Shown: positions 38,016 through 50,642 of the stretch, one piece after another
How the letters are laid out: each line of letters begins with the position of its first letter
Position numbering within the stretch: position 1 is the stretch's first letter
Source: Reticulitermes speratus
Lineage: Eukaryota; Arthropoda; Insecta; Blattodea; Rhinotermitidae
Assembly (NCBI GenBank): GCA_021186555.1
Contig: JAJKFL010000012.1
Location: 16,441,711 to 16,505,710, forward strand
DNA: 64,000 nt
Direction: 5' to 3'
Position numbers and translations under genes: made by a program
The notes under the pieces: model-generated
What the model was told of the DNA's origin: nothing
What the model saw: only the letters and a program-made list of their open reading frames with translations
Database searches by the model: none

Positions 38016-38524
38016 TGTAGTGTCTATAATACACTTTCATACACTTACGTGAATTTGTTTGTTTAAATATCATATCTCAGTACAAATTATTTTTAACAAT
38101 TTCGTTCATACGTCAGAGAAAACATCACAATTGTTGTTACAAAGACCTCTGTTTAAGGGAATGATCGCCTTTAATTTTAAGAATCATACAAAGATCATAA
38201 AACTGTGTTTCACGTCCCGCAGGAATTATTAATGTTAAAGGAACTACAAAAATTTAAAAGCTTAAATTACAGGTGCTACTCTGTGCACCATTTGTTTTAA
38301 GATTTAGAAATTGTGTTTCGTCCACGTAAAATGTTTACGTGCTTCCTCTGATTATTATAGTAAAATTAGACCATAATTATTCGTGAAGAACATTAAATTT
38401 TTGGTGTTTTTCAGTGCACATACAACATGTATTCTGTGCAGTACGAATGGTGCTTGTATATAATGTTTAATTTCCGTTCTTAATAGAAGTAAGTTTCAAA
38501 TTCAGTCTATATCCTAACTATGAA

Positions 38525-40617
38525 AAACTGCCCATTTAATATACATGCAACAATGCTAGGTACGTAGCCTCAACTGAACGTTGACAGACTATAATTCTCC
38601 AAAACAACCTCTATGTACTCGTATCTGGAATGTAAACTGCCCATTTAATATACATGCAACAATGCTAGGTACGTAGCCTCAACTGAACGTTGAACAGACT
38701 ATAATTCTCCAAAACAACCTCTATGTACTCGTATCTGGAATGTAAACTGCCCATTTAATATACATGCAACAATGCTAGGTACGTAGCCTCAACTGAACGT
38801 TGAACAGACTATAATTCTCCAAAACAACCTCTATGTACTCGTATCTGGAATGTAAACTGCCCATTTAATATACATGCAACAATGCTAGGTACGTAGCCTC
38901 AACTGAACGTTGAACAGACTATAATTCTCCAAAACAACCTCTATGTACTCGTATCTGGAATGTAAACTGCCCATTTAATATACATGCAACAATGCTAGGT
39001 ACGTAGCCTCAACTGAACGTTGAACAGACTATAATTCTCCAAAACAACCTCTATGTACTCGTATCTGGAATGTAAACTGCCCATTTAATATACATGCAAC
39101 AATGCTAGGTACGTAGCCTCAACTGAACGTTGAACAGACTATAATTCTCCAAAACAACCTCTATGTACTCGTATCTGGAATGTAAACTGCCCATTTAATA
39201 TACATGCAACAATGCTAGGTACGTAGCCTCAACTGAACGTTGAACAGACTATAATTCTCCAAAACAACCTCTATGTACTCGTATCTGGAATGTAAACTGC
39301 CCATTTAATATACATGCAACAATGCTAGGTACGTAGCCTCAACTGAACGTTGAACAGACTATAATTCTCCAAAACAACCTCTATGTACTCGTATCTGGAA
39401 TGTAAACTGCCCATTTAATATACATGCAACAATGCTAGGTACGTAGCCTCAACTGAACGTTGAACAGACTATAATTCTCCAAAACAACCTCTATGTACTC
39501 GTATCTGGAATGTAAACTGCCCATTTAATATACATGCAACAATGCTAGGTACGTAGCCTCAACTGAACGTTGAACAGACTATAATTCTCCAAAACAACCT
39601 CTATGTACTCGTATCTGGAATGTAAACTGCCCATTTAATATACATGCAACAATGCTAGGTACGTAGCCTCAACTGAACGTTGAACAGACTATAATTCTCC
39701 AAAACAACCTCTATGTACTCGTATCTGGAATGTAAACTGCCCATTTAATATACATGCAACAATGCTAGGTACGTAGCCTCAACTGAACGTTGAACAGACT
39801 ATAATTCTCCAAAACAACCTCTATGTACTCGTATCTGGAATGTAAACTGCCCATTTAATATACATGCAACAATGCTAGGTACGTAGCCTCAACTGAACGT
39901 TGAACAGACTATAATTCTCCAAAACAACCTCTATGTACTCGTATCTGGAATGTAAACTGCCCATTTAATATACATGCAACAATGCTAGGTACGTAGCCTC
40001 AACTGAACGTTGAACAGACTATAATTCTCCAAAACAACCTCTATGTACTCGTATCTGGAATGTAAACTGCCCATTTAATATACATGCAACAATGCTAGGT
40101 ACGTAGCCTCAACTGAACGTTGAGCAGACTATAATTCTCCAAAACAACCTCTATGTACTCGTATCTGGAATGTAAACTGCCCATTTAATATACATGCAAC
40201 AATGCTAGGTACGTAGCCTCAACTGAACGTTGAACAGACTATAATTCTCCAAAACAACCTCTATGTACTCGTATCTGGAATGTAAACTGCCCATTTAATA
40301 TACATGCAACAATGCTAGGTACGTAGCCTCAACTGAACGTTGAACAGACTATAATTCTCCAAAACAACCTCTATGTACTCGTATCTGGAATGTAAACTGC
40401 CCATTTAATATACATGCAACAATGCTAGGTACGTAGCCTCAACTGAACGTTGAACAGACTATAATTCTCCAAAACAACCTCTATGTACTCGTATCTGGAA
40501 TGTAAACTGCCCATTTAATATACATGCAACAATGCTAGGTACGTAGCCTCAACTGAACGTTGAACAGACTATAATTCTCCAAAACAACCTCTATGTACTC
40601 GTATCTGGAATGTAAAC
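38525..40617. repeat. 110-bp satellite array, 19 nearly identical copies
   Basis: CCATTTAATATACATGCAAC recurs at 38532, 38641 and then every 110 bp to 40511. The first unit is one base short (GTTGACAGACT) and one unit near 40121 has GTTGAGCAGACT; I saw no other differences. No unit is open over its length in any frame. Confidence 0.97.
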
Positions 40618-42089
40618 ACACGCATCGCCGCAATTATGCCTAAGTAGTTCCACTACCTTGCACCTGCAGTAATTTAATCAAAGCACCACTGTGCCGCCAC
40701 ATCTCTGAATAGTGACACATAGCAGCAACAGCAAGTTGCGTGATGACCTCACAGCCTGTTCATTATTCATGAATACACTTGCTGCAAACCCTCCACACAG
40801 ATTAACAGGCCCTGTTGCATACAAACCCGGCTAAGTTCTGTAAACACTGAAAGTCTTCTGTACGATATTAAAAAGATACAATCTTTAGGGGTTTATGAGC
40901 ACACCCTGTGTGAGAAGGAAAATTTTGATTACAGTGGAACTATGTCAGAAAATTATTCTTGCTGGATTGAAATTTAATCACAAACACAGCAATATATGTA
41001 TATAAAGTGATATCTGGCTATAACGAAACCGCAAGGGACAGAAAATTTCTCCGTTACAAGCAGGTTCAGTTTCGGGATCTGCGCTCTTCTGGGATATTAC
41101 GCAGAGGCGAGTGGTAATTCTGTACCGACGTTTCGGGACAACAAATCCGTCCCACCTTCAAGAGTCAAGAAGTCCGAGAAGAAATCCAGCACAGGTTCCT
41201 TTTCATGCGGGTCCTTGAAAATTGGATCTCCGAGACTGTAAAATATTTCCGCTAAAGGCAGGTTTCCGCTATTCACAGGTTCCGCTCAAGACAGTTTTCA
41301 CTGTATAAAGAGAGGGATACAAAACTACACGGAATAACCTAAGATTATGTTTAAAGTGTGAACATCATTGCAACTAGAACCTTTAGACGCGTGGTAACTA
41401 TATATGCCACCAGACTGTCATTCATAGCCGACAAGAATCATGACGGACATCCTCCATTCGCAAAAGTTTATTTGATATGCACGACTTTTTGGTATTTGGC
41501 TTTATAACTGAAATGATTTGCTTTATATGCCCCTTCGTATCATTTATTTAAATAAAAACATGCAATTTTAAGGTAAGAATTTGAGAACCATATCAAAAAA
41601 GGAATAAATTATCACAATTAATTTTTAAAATAAATTCTTGAAGCCCATTCTACACTGCGCCTTTGCGACAGAGCAAGATGGCTGTTAGTCTTGTGTTCCA
41701 TATTCTGATGTAGCTCATTCGAACTCCCGACTACTTAGAATTTTCCTTGAAACATATCCTAGGCTTAGCAAAAATACACTACTTTCACATTATCTAGACA
41801 TATTATTTATGAACTGTCATATCCCCAGCTACCCGGCGATTTTTCAAGATTTTTCTATTCTTCCAAGCAAATTTGAAAAAAAAAACTTAATAGGCCACGA
41901 CAGCTGCCTTTCAAATCCTTTTTAATTTCACCATTTATCAGCCTTCCTACCGTTCGACGCTACCCAATCTCAGACACTGAGAATGTCGTTAAATAAGCCA
42001 CAAAAAATGTCACGACCTGACAGCAGTGAATTTTACTCTACATCAAGCAAATAATTCCGTTTTAAACTGCCGTGTCATGGCAAAGAAAA

Positions 42090-42260
42090 AAAATTATTCG
42101 CAGGCCTCTCAGCCTAAAGACCCAGATTCGACCCCAAGTCAGTACACGCGGTATTTGTGGTGAATAAAATGGCACGGAGACAAGTTTTTGACCGAGTACT
42201 TCCGTTTTTCCCTGTCAGTATCATTCCGCTGATGTCCTGTACCCATATTTCATTCATCTA
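42090..42260 (+). repeat. Diverged SINE copy (GGCCGTGCC head family)
   Basis: AGGCCTCTCAGCCTAAAGAC, AGATTCGACCCCAAG and GTATTTGTGGTGAATAAAAT, CGAGTACTTCCGTTTTTCCC match the family, with many substitutions. Confidence 0.65.
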
Positions 42261-42962
42261 TCACCGACGCTATATAAAATTAACAACTGACAGTGTCATT
42301 AAACTACCAACAACACACTTCTGTCTTCTGTCTCCCTCTTCTTTCACTGAGCCCCCACAACAGTGGCGAAATTATACAAGTGAGCGTAGAGAAACCTTAA
42401 TACATCTCATCTTTAAGAATGACAAATGGAAAGAAAATCGAACCCTTGAAGCAAGCTGAAGGCAACGTTTTATTCTGCAGTCTGAATCACACAGACAACC
42501 AAAAGAAAAAGAGCGGGAAAGCACTGTAATATTTATACAGTTGGCAACCATGGCGACGACACCCCTCCCACACATCTGTCTGCCGTACTCTTCGAGTCAC
42601 CCTTATGGAAGGGATTCTAGGGATCATCGCTCAGTCTAAGATACTGTTTAGCCGTCATTGTGCACAGTTGCAGGGTTACCCTGAATTGCTATGACAGAAA
42701 GGGAAATTTATCTAATACTTCAGTCATTGTATTGTGTATTTCCCTTTTACTTACGGTGTATTTAATGGTGAAATCAGTAGCACAAACTATTTTGGACGCT
42801 TGGAATTCATTTAAATAACGTTAACGTACCTTACACTGGACGCTTACACTCGCCACCAAAAAGACCAACCGGGTAGCAATACTATCCTTTGTGGAACATC
42901 TCTTTGTTACAAAAATTTACGAAACACAAAATTAGACTGCATGCGCAAAATGCAGAATATTA

Positions 42963-43377
42963 TATATTATCATCACCGTGCATTTTCACTCTATTTTGTA
43001 TATCCATATCCAAGTACCACGACTCTACGAAACATCAAGTTAATAAAGTGTGTAGCTGGTACGATGACGGATGTTAAAACAAAGTGAATATAGACACAAA
43101 ACTTTTAACTTTTTAACCTTTCAACTTTCTAGAATTTTATACAGTATCTCAGTTTTTTACAATTTTAACATAACCTTTTCCTACAGGTTGCATAGTGTAA
43201 CAGGGCCAATAGTAGCTTGATGCAAACGATAGCACATGAACTTGTGGATGTGTGAAAAGGTGTAGCTTGATAAAAAAAAGTCCCCCTGATGATGATCCGA
43301 CATGGATCGAAACATATGTAGGGGTAGTGTCAAATAGATAGAGACATTTAATGAGCATTAGTTGGTTGTTTTTTAAA
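42963..43377 (-). mobile_element. Non-autonomous Penelope-type element with 16-bp TSD
   Basis: A perfect TSD, AAAATGCAGAATATTA, lies at 42947-42962 and 43378-43393. The left end, read on the minus strand, carries the tail ATGCACGGTGATG; the right end has GAGCATTAGTTGGTTGTT. One hammerhead-like core lies near the right end on the plus strand. Unlike its relatives it is not a full fold-back. Confidence 0.82.
43282..43324 (+). ncRNA. Hammerhead-ribozyme-like motif
   Basis: CCCC (43282-43285), CTGATGA (43286-43292), stem GATCC/GGATC, GAAA (43309-43312), short stem ACA/TGT, site GTA, then GGGG (43321-43324). Stem I is CCCC/GGGG and predicted cleavage follows A43320. An extra T (43293) sits before stem II. 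Confidence 0.55.
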
Positions 43378-43968
43378 AAAATGCAGAATATTATTAATGC
43401 TAATGTAAGACCGCGACCTCAAAACTTACATCATGTTCGTGCCTGCATTAATTCATAAAGTATCAAAGGGTCTATCGCAATAATGTGGAAATCCTGGAAA
43501 ACAATAAACAACTGTAATTAAAATAAATTCAGCCGATTTTACAACACGTATATTTTAATTAATACACACTTCGAAAATCCCAATGAGCCAATAACCTAAT
43601 TCAGTCACACAACAATCATAAACGTTCAACGTTTTCCGTTCAATTGCTAATTTGTAAAATAAAAGCATTCATGTACTTAAATGTTCTACTGTTATTTATA
43701 GCCAGGTTTTATTGAGGTAAATAAAAATGATACGTTTTAAATGTGAGAAATTTTACAAGAAATTACTTTTAAAATCCTATACATATTCACAGCATATGTT
43801 CTTAATCGACGTATTTCGGTAGCAACATGTTTCGGCTTAATAATTCTCTGATATCGACAAAAATGTATTTCACTGCAGATTACAGATCCTACACAACACA
43901 AGGCGCACATGTTGCCGACGTGTGACTTCCTACAATGTCCCTCTAGAAATACAAACCTTCCTGAATCT

Positions 43969-44186
43969 TAAATTAAGTTTCAGACCAACTGATGCACACT
44001 AAAACCACTTTTATTGTAGCTTTATTATAATTGTTAAAATTGTTAAAATATATAATAATAATATAATATAATTTTAACAATGTTAACAATTATAATAAAG
44101 CTACAATAAAAGGGGTTTTAGTGTGCATCAGTTGGTCTGAAACTTAATTTAATATGACGAAGATACACGGTGTCAACAGTGTGAAA
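43969..44186 (+). mobile_element. Short Penelope-type fold-back with TSD
   Basis: A 12-bp TSD, CTTCCTGAATCT (43957-43968 and 44187-44198). Arms start TAAATTAAGTTTCAGACCAA and end GTTGGTCTGAAACTTAATTT. The right arm has GTGCATCAGTTGGT. A tail of about 35 nt with ATACACGGTGTCAA follows. The centre is an AT-rich TTAACAATTATAATAAAG palindrome with no hammerhead core. Confidence 0.82.
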
Positions 44187-44631
44187 CTTCCTGAATCTGT
44201 TCAAAGCAAGCGTCTTGTCGTATGACATATCTGGAATGTTTCCTCAGCAGCTCTCAGATCTACAATACCGACACAAAACCCAGGATTAGAGGCAAAACAT
44301 CTCAAAAGAATGGAGTTTTGTTATCACGAGCAAATCCTGAAAGGCGTGTTTTTGAAAGAAGACACTGAGAACAACTGATCTATAAATCCATTAGCACTGC
44401 CTTGTCTAAGCACTGCGAAGGCGACGAGAGATTTATGATGCTTATCTTACAAATGAAACAGACGAACGGATACGTGAGTTGGAACAGAATACGAGACTAA
44501 GAAGACAAGTACGAGTATTAAATAAGCACTGTCGTTAACTGATTTGAAAAGAGTCTGAGCCAAACAAGAATTTTTATCCAATCGACAATATACCACAGAA
44601 GATATTAATCTAAAGAAGTTTCAAGGCAAGT

Positions 44632-44911
44632 CTTTTTTTATAAAGGGCCCCGCAGCAGATGTTACGGACGCACCGCAGGCTTGAGGCTTATTGTGCAACC
44701 CTGGGATGAAGATGATTAGTTTTTTTCGTTTTTCCGTGTAATGGAGCACCGGTGGAATGAAATTGACAGGGGAAAACCGAAGTACTGGGGGAAAAAACCT
44801 GTTTCCAGTGTCACTTTGCCCACCACAAATCCCACGTGGATTGGCCCGGGATCGAACCCGGGCCTCCGAGATGAGAGGCCGGTGACTAACCGCCTGAACC
44901 ATGGCACGGCC
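44632..44911 (-). repeat. tRNA-derived SINE (GGCCGTGCC head family) with perfect TSD, minus strand
   Basis: A 12-bp TSD, TTCAAGGCAAGT, at 44620-44631 and 44912-44923. On the minus strand it has GGCCGTGCCATGGTTCAGGC, B box GGGTTCGATCCCGGGCC, and ends GGGGCCCTTTATAAAAAAA. It is the best reference copy in the window. Confidence 0.92.
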
Positions 44912-44923
44912 TTCAAGGCAAGT

Positions 44924-46429
44924 TACACGAACAGGAAAAAGTGGAAATTTTTGGCATGTAGTAAGTTTAGGCATTATAAAATGGGCTGGCAGTAAGGAGC
45001 AACACAAGTTATCTTCTTTGTGGTGGCGCAGAGCCGCGGAAGGTACAATTAGTACGGCAAGATGTTGCTACGAAAAGGCGATTTGTACCGAGCGGCAAGG
45101 AGATATTTTGTTTGCTGACGTGAGGAATACGGAATACTATGATCACTTGTTAGTCAAGCATATTACTCGTGTTTCGAACTGCTTGGTTAAACCCCTTACA
45201 CATCAGGAATATATAAAATTCGAAAATTTCGCATGTTGTAATCAAATGTGTATAAGATAATACTGACTAATAAAATGTTATTTCTTGCTCTGTCCTGATT
45301 TATGAAGACATTTAAAAATGGTATTTCCTTGTACTCCACTTCCCCATAAAGTCGACACAAAACGTAACAACACAATATCAACATGAAGGTTTCGAAATGT
45401 TAGTTTCTTATTTCGAAGAGATAAGTTTGGAAAAGTACGTGAAGCCTCAGAATTCTGGCGCTTTCGCGTCCTGCTGGTGTGTAACTACTCGTATACCAAA
45501 AACAGCGACATATATGGACATGAGGGCTGAACAACAAACAATCTTTTGTGTTTCTTTTTTCCCCTCACCTTTCGTAAGAACTTTTGCTCTCCAATAAATA
45601 TTTAGCAAGTTACGGGAGGAGAGTTGAACCCGTGATACGTGCAGAAATGCTCGTATATCTTTACTTCAAATATCCTTTACTGCTCTCCAACATTAACTAA
45701 AACTGTAATTACAGATCATTACACAGAAATAGCTATGTACAGTTAAACACATACATGCTACAAAGCCCTGAACATAATGCAATAGTCTACCCATAGAAAA
45801 TACGGTAATTAATTTATCTGACCCCTATGGTTTGTCACTTCTCGCCTCTATACTAAAGCGCGCGTGGGCGGGCCACAGAGCAGCTGTGGTGTGTGCAATA
45901 CGAGAGCCGATAGGAAGCTTAGGGCTACTGCGTCTATTGAAAACGTAATCCACTGCGACTCATTGTCAGCCAGGTACCTTGAGTTATCCTTGGAGCACAA
46001 TGCTGGATGAGCTAGATCGGAAGCAATCAATGACATTACCATAGCTTTTTCCTTTACATGAAAGAAACCCTTAAGAAGAGCCGTTAAAGAATATTAAACA
46101 AACCATGCAATAATATATATATATATATATAAGTTATAAAGTGTACTGACCCTCGCCTTAGGTGTCTGTTTCAGGCCGATGGCTGGTTGACTTCTGTTAC
46201 TCTGAAACAAAGACAGAGAAATTTATCCAACTGTAAACTTTCTTGGAAGCTGCATTTCATAAAATAATAAATACCAGCATCGCTGCTACACTGACAAAAG
46301 CTGAATAATAAAATCACAGTGGTTGTCAGCTCAGACGTGCCGGTGTGATATGAAATATCAGTGATGTTTCACAATATCCAAGTACCATTTACAATTACGT
46401 AAGATGGAGAAAGCAGTGCTCCATACTAC
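44924..46429. other. No recognisable gene
   Basis: AT-rich with a short (TA)n run near 46112-46130. The 119-codon frame at 44901-45260 overlaps the SINE end and shows no domain. Confidence 0.4.
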
Positions 46430-46604
46430 TTACTCCATGGAGCAGTCTTTCTTGACTCTAACAGTTTCTCAGCTACTCAATAATTTCCCCGCATTTTATT
46501 AAAACCGGAGGTTCATTGCCGTGTTCACAACAGCCCGCCACTTACTCCACCCACAACAAGGCATACAAAACTCCCAACGGCGTCTTTGCAGTTCGTTAAG
46601 TCTT
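46430..46604 (-). pseudogene. LINE 3' end, minus strand, interrupted by a SINE
   Basis: ACTCCATGGAGCAGTCTTTC, CCCCGCATTTTATTAAAACC and CATTGCCGTGTTCACAACAG are the complement of the common LINE tail. The SINE at 46605-46872 lies directly beside it. Confidence 0.65.
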
Positions 46605-46872
46605 TTTTTGTGTGTGAAGGTCCCCGCAGCAGATGCTACGGACGCACCGCAGCCTTGAGGCTTATTGTGCAACCCTGTGATGAAGACGATTATTTTTTTT
46701 TCGTTTCTCCGTGTACTGGAGCATCGGTGGAATGATATTGACAGGGGCAACCCGAAGTACTCGGGGAAAAACCTGTCCCAGTGCCACTTTGCCCACCACA
46801 AATCCCACATGGACTGACCCGGGATCGAACCCGGGCCTCCACTGTGAGAGGCCGGCGACTAACCGCCTGAGC
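46605..46872 (-). repeat. tRNA-derived SINE (GGCCGTGCC head family), minus strand
   Basis: B box GGGTTCGATCCCGGGTCAG and the family body on the minus strand. Flanks TTAAGTCTT on both sides (about 46597 and 46877) suggest an imperfect TSD of about 12-15 bp. Confidence 0.85.
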
Positions 46873-48789
46873 TCATTAAGTCTTACATCCGGCATGTCTG
46901 TCCATTTATGGCCTACACGCTTAGAAAGATCTTTTCAAGCTACGGACGAGGTATTTCGTTAAAACGCAGCTAATGTTTCCTTTATTAATTCGATGCTTCA
47001 GATCACTGAAAGTAGCCTCTTTTATCATCTGTAAAGAGTAAAAACATTTTGTGCATTTTGAGCAACAGAAATTAGCAAATGTTATGGAAATGTATGTAGG
47101 AAAGGTATAAAATAACAGAGAAACACAATGGGAAGTGTTAGTACAATATATCTTGCAGATCTGTATAATCTTGTCCATTCGAACATTAACAAGCAACTGC
47201 ATGCGACTTCTAAAGGAAGTAACATTCGTACAGCGGACGTGTCTTGCGCCTGATGGACCATGTTTAGACTACCCATCTTATCAGGGTGATGGAGAAGTGT
47301 AGGTGCAGCAAGGCGCTGGACTTGAAAAGAGTACAACAAAGTCCATCTGGAAGTTAATTCTAACGTGTAAACATCACATTCATTACGATCAAAATTTTAA
47401 AATGTAATTAACCATTTATTTTTTAACAATATCTGTGTTAGGCGGGAAACATATCACGCGCGAGACTAATGAAAATATTGTAAAGAGCGTAATTTGTGAC
47501 TCTGGACACAGCATTTAGCAAGCTGTTTTAGGCGCTTTCGCAAAATTGCGAAAATCGACTATTAACTTCGTAATGTCTGTCCTCTGTCCGTCCGCATGGA
47601 ACAACTCGGCTCCCATTCAACGTATTTTCATGAAATTTGATATTTAATTATTTTTTGAACATTTGTCTAGAAAATTAAAGTTTCGCTAAAATTGAACAAG
47701 TTTAACGGGTACTTTACATGAAGACCTATGTACATTTATGATAATATCTCGCTCAATTCTTCTTAGAAGGAGAAATATTTCAGACAAACTTTGTAGAGAA
47801 AATCAAAATAAACATTTTATGTTCAGTAACGTTTTTCCGAAAATCATGCAGTTTATGAGATAATGTGGAAAAATATGGTAGAGCCGGACAGGCCACAGAT
47901 GACAATATAATACGGCGTATGCACTTTATATGTTGGATAACTAATGTCACAAACACACACTCAAATATGTAATACTTATTGCTTTTCCACGGCAACAATA
48001 GATATGCGAACGCGACGCAATATTACGTTTATACGTACATTGCCTTCTTGCTTACTTCCAGTATGTCATACAGTCTCAAGATACACACACTAATGTAATT
48101 CCATTTATGCCCAGAAGAAAAGTACGAGCTTCCCTGCTCCGATTTTCATGAAACTCAAAAATGTGCAATCTTTACACCGAATTTCATTCAAATGGCAAAA
48201 TAAAAGTGGAAAGTACCGTACGCCTCTAAACAACGTGTGCCTTTCACTTCACAGATTGTTACTAAACCTACGATCGCTAAATAAAGTTCGTGGACAATTC
48301 TTTATCCATCCGAATCGGACAAAAAAATGTAGAAAATACATGTAAAATTTCATTTACTGCTTTAAGTAAGCATGACTTTCAATGACCGAATTTCAAGAAA
48401 CGCTTTTTTTTAACTGCGCTATGTGGAAAGCTTCCGTACCGAAAATCACCAAACTCGGGTCACAAAACGTGGGAAGTGGGGGGGGGGGGTAGAATTTCAT
48501 TATGCCCTAAGTAAAGTGTGGTAGTCACTAAGCTGATTTTTATGAAACCCATGCTTCCCCGACAATATTTTGTGAAAAACACCTGTTTCGATTTTACTGG
48601 ATGTCCGAAAAATGGTGTAGTCGCTGACACTAGATAAAAAAAACATGCACGGACAGGCAGACGGATAGACGTCTTCTCCGCATAAGGCGTCATTTTATCT
48701 TCGTTAAGGACGCTAAAAATGGACACAAAACGTTATTAGAAAACACGGAAGGAAACACGCTTGGAAATTCAATGTGTTTACGAGGGGGA
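46873..48789. other. No recognisable feature
   Basis: Short ORFs only; a G run at about 48477-48489. Confidence 0.4.
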
Positions 48790-48935
48790 CCTTAAAGTGT
48801 GTGGACTGCATTTACCTGGCCCAGGACAGTGTCCATTGGTGAACTCATACATATTCAAGTTCCATAAAAGACAAGGAATTTTTTTGACTAATTGAGTGCC
48901 TATCAGCTCTCCAATCAGGATACTCTTGGGGCTGT
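48790..48935 (+). pseudogene. Old LINE 3' fragment
   Basis: GGCCCAGGACAGTGTCCATT, AAGTTCCATAAAAGACAAGG and TATCAGCTCTCCAATCAGGA resemble the tail of the 54676-55215 family, heavily diverged. Confidence 0.45.
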
Positions 48936-49139
48936 GAAGTAAGTTCCTTTCTGTGATGATTACTGCAAATCACCATTACCTATGCTCATTATTTTGGCAG
49001 AGGCGAAAGCAGATTTCAACATAAAACTCTGCACTTCGCAAAAATAAAAGATCGCCATTCCTTCTCTGCTAACGCTCCGCAAAGACATTTAACGCAGCGC
49101 TCCGGATCGAGGTCACTGTAGAATCAAATGGAAACGAGT

Positions 49140-49272
49140 GGCCCGAGGGGTGAATTGTTCGACCCGCTTGGTTACAGTGTGCGGTGGTGAGGTGAAGCCA
49201 ATGACCGCGCTGAGATTCGAACAGACAACCTCCCGAGCACAAGTCTACAGCGTCGCCACTACACCAAACCTT
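49140..49272 (-). repeat. tRNA-like SINE head, minus strand
   Basis: On the minus strand GGTTTGGTGTAGTGGCGACG is A-box-like and CTGTTCGAATCTCAG is B-box-like. The body family is not recognised. Confidence 0.5.
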
Positions 49273-49305
49273 TCAGTTAAACCTTGAAGTTGGAATAATC
49301 TGTTA

Positions 49306-50154
49306 CAGGGGTGGCCAGCTATAAGAGCTTCGAGGGCCACAATTTAGGATGCACCTTAAGCAATAACCGTGTATTAAAAATAAAATGTTTTTTTTCTTGT
49401 TTGATGGCTTCTTATTTCTGTTCAAGTACAGCAGATTATGCTCAGGCAGTTATGAGTCTCCTTCATTTATAAAATCCTTTAAAACGCCTTTCACATTCAC
49501 CCTCGTGTGCATGTAATATGTGTACCTGAATATTTAAAGTTATCCAAGTTCCGTGCAGTAAAAGAAGTCACCATCTACATACCAACACCTGCACTATAAT
49601 TAGATACAATGATATACAAACATGTGGTGAACCTCCTACATGTTTCGAACTTTTTCGGCCATTTTCAGGAAGGTATTCAACAAAGCAATTACAATAGCAA
49701 ATCTGGACACAGACGTGCAATGGTAGAATACATTCATACACAGTGATATAAACAACCACAGGAGATACAGGGCATATCCCTGAAAACGAAGATCAATTTT
49801 TGCAATAGATGCTTTGCAGTTCAAATAATAACTGTTACGATAGACATATACAATATGCACTATGTTTTTTAAATATTTTAACCATTTTGATATACGTATT
49901 TTAACAGTATTATTGCACATTATGATATAATTAGCCATTATTGTATTTTTTTGTTGTTGAAGACCTGACCGAAGATGGCCGAAAAAAGCCGAAACATGTA
50001 GAAGGTTTAAGACATGTTTTTATATCATTATATAAAATTATAAAGCAATTGTTTGTATGTATATATATGGTGTACCTGAATGTTATTTTTTTTTACAGGA
50101 AACTTGACGGTGTCTGACTAGTGACGTGGGCAAGGCACGTTCTGGCCACCCCTG
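49306..50154. mobile_element. hAT-like MITE carrying a nested element
   Basis: Terminal inverted repeats CAGGGGTGGCCAG and TGGCCACCCCTG are flanked by octamers ATCTGTTA (49298-49305) and ATCTAGTA (50155-50162), 6 of 8 identical. About 310 bp belong to the MITE; the rest is the insertion at 49532-50069. Confidence 0.8.
49532..50069 (-). mobile_element. Penelope-type fold-back with perfect TSD, inside a hAT MITE
   Basis: A 12-bp TSD, GTGTACCTGAAT, at 49520-49531 and 50070-50081. The left part, read on the minus strand, has AGTGCAGGTGTTGGT and then a tail with TGCACGGAA. Both arms carry a hammerhead-like core: minus strand about 49634-49677 (CTGAAAA, stem I CCTTC/GGAGG) and plus strand about 49963-50013 (CCGAAGATGGC, GCCGAAACATGTAG). 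Both cores are mutated. Confidence 0.8.
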
Positions 50155-50642
50155 ATCTAGTACGACAAATCCTTCTCCATGACGATATCAACTCTTCTTT
50201 CTGTTTCCAAGCATTTTCTTCAGAGAAGTGAGCCAAAAAGTCACTGGGGCGGTCATTCGAATTTTATGGCTTCAATGTTCACGGCACACGCACGCAAATG
50301 TAGCTAACCTGAGTGCCAGCGCACTGAACATGCGTGCAACTGAATGATTCACTTCAGGTCTCCAGTTCAATCCCGGAACAGCAGCGCTGTGCGCGCCACA
50401 TCACCATAGCGACGCCGAGCCAATATCTCGTTAAGAAGGGAGAGAAGAGAGCAGACATTGATCATACTCGTGTGATACTTGCCGGCCGGGGTCATGTGCC
50501 GGTGACCTCGGCTCTGCTGTACTGTCTAATCGTGTTAGCAGTTTATTTACGAGCCCAGGTAAACTGAACTGCCCAAGCAGGTACTAACAATGTTCACATA
50601 TGTGCAGATTCATAGGGAGTAGATACAAACGGTGGAACCTTG

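Noticed and set aside
38525..40617. Possible CRISPR-like array or coding repeat
   Set aside because: Units abut without spacers and no frame is open across the unit.
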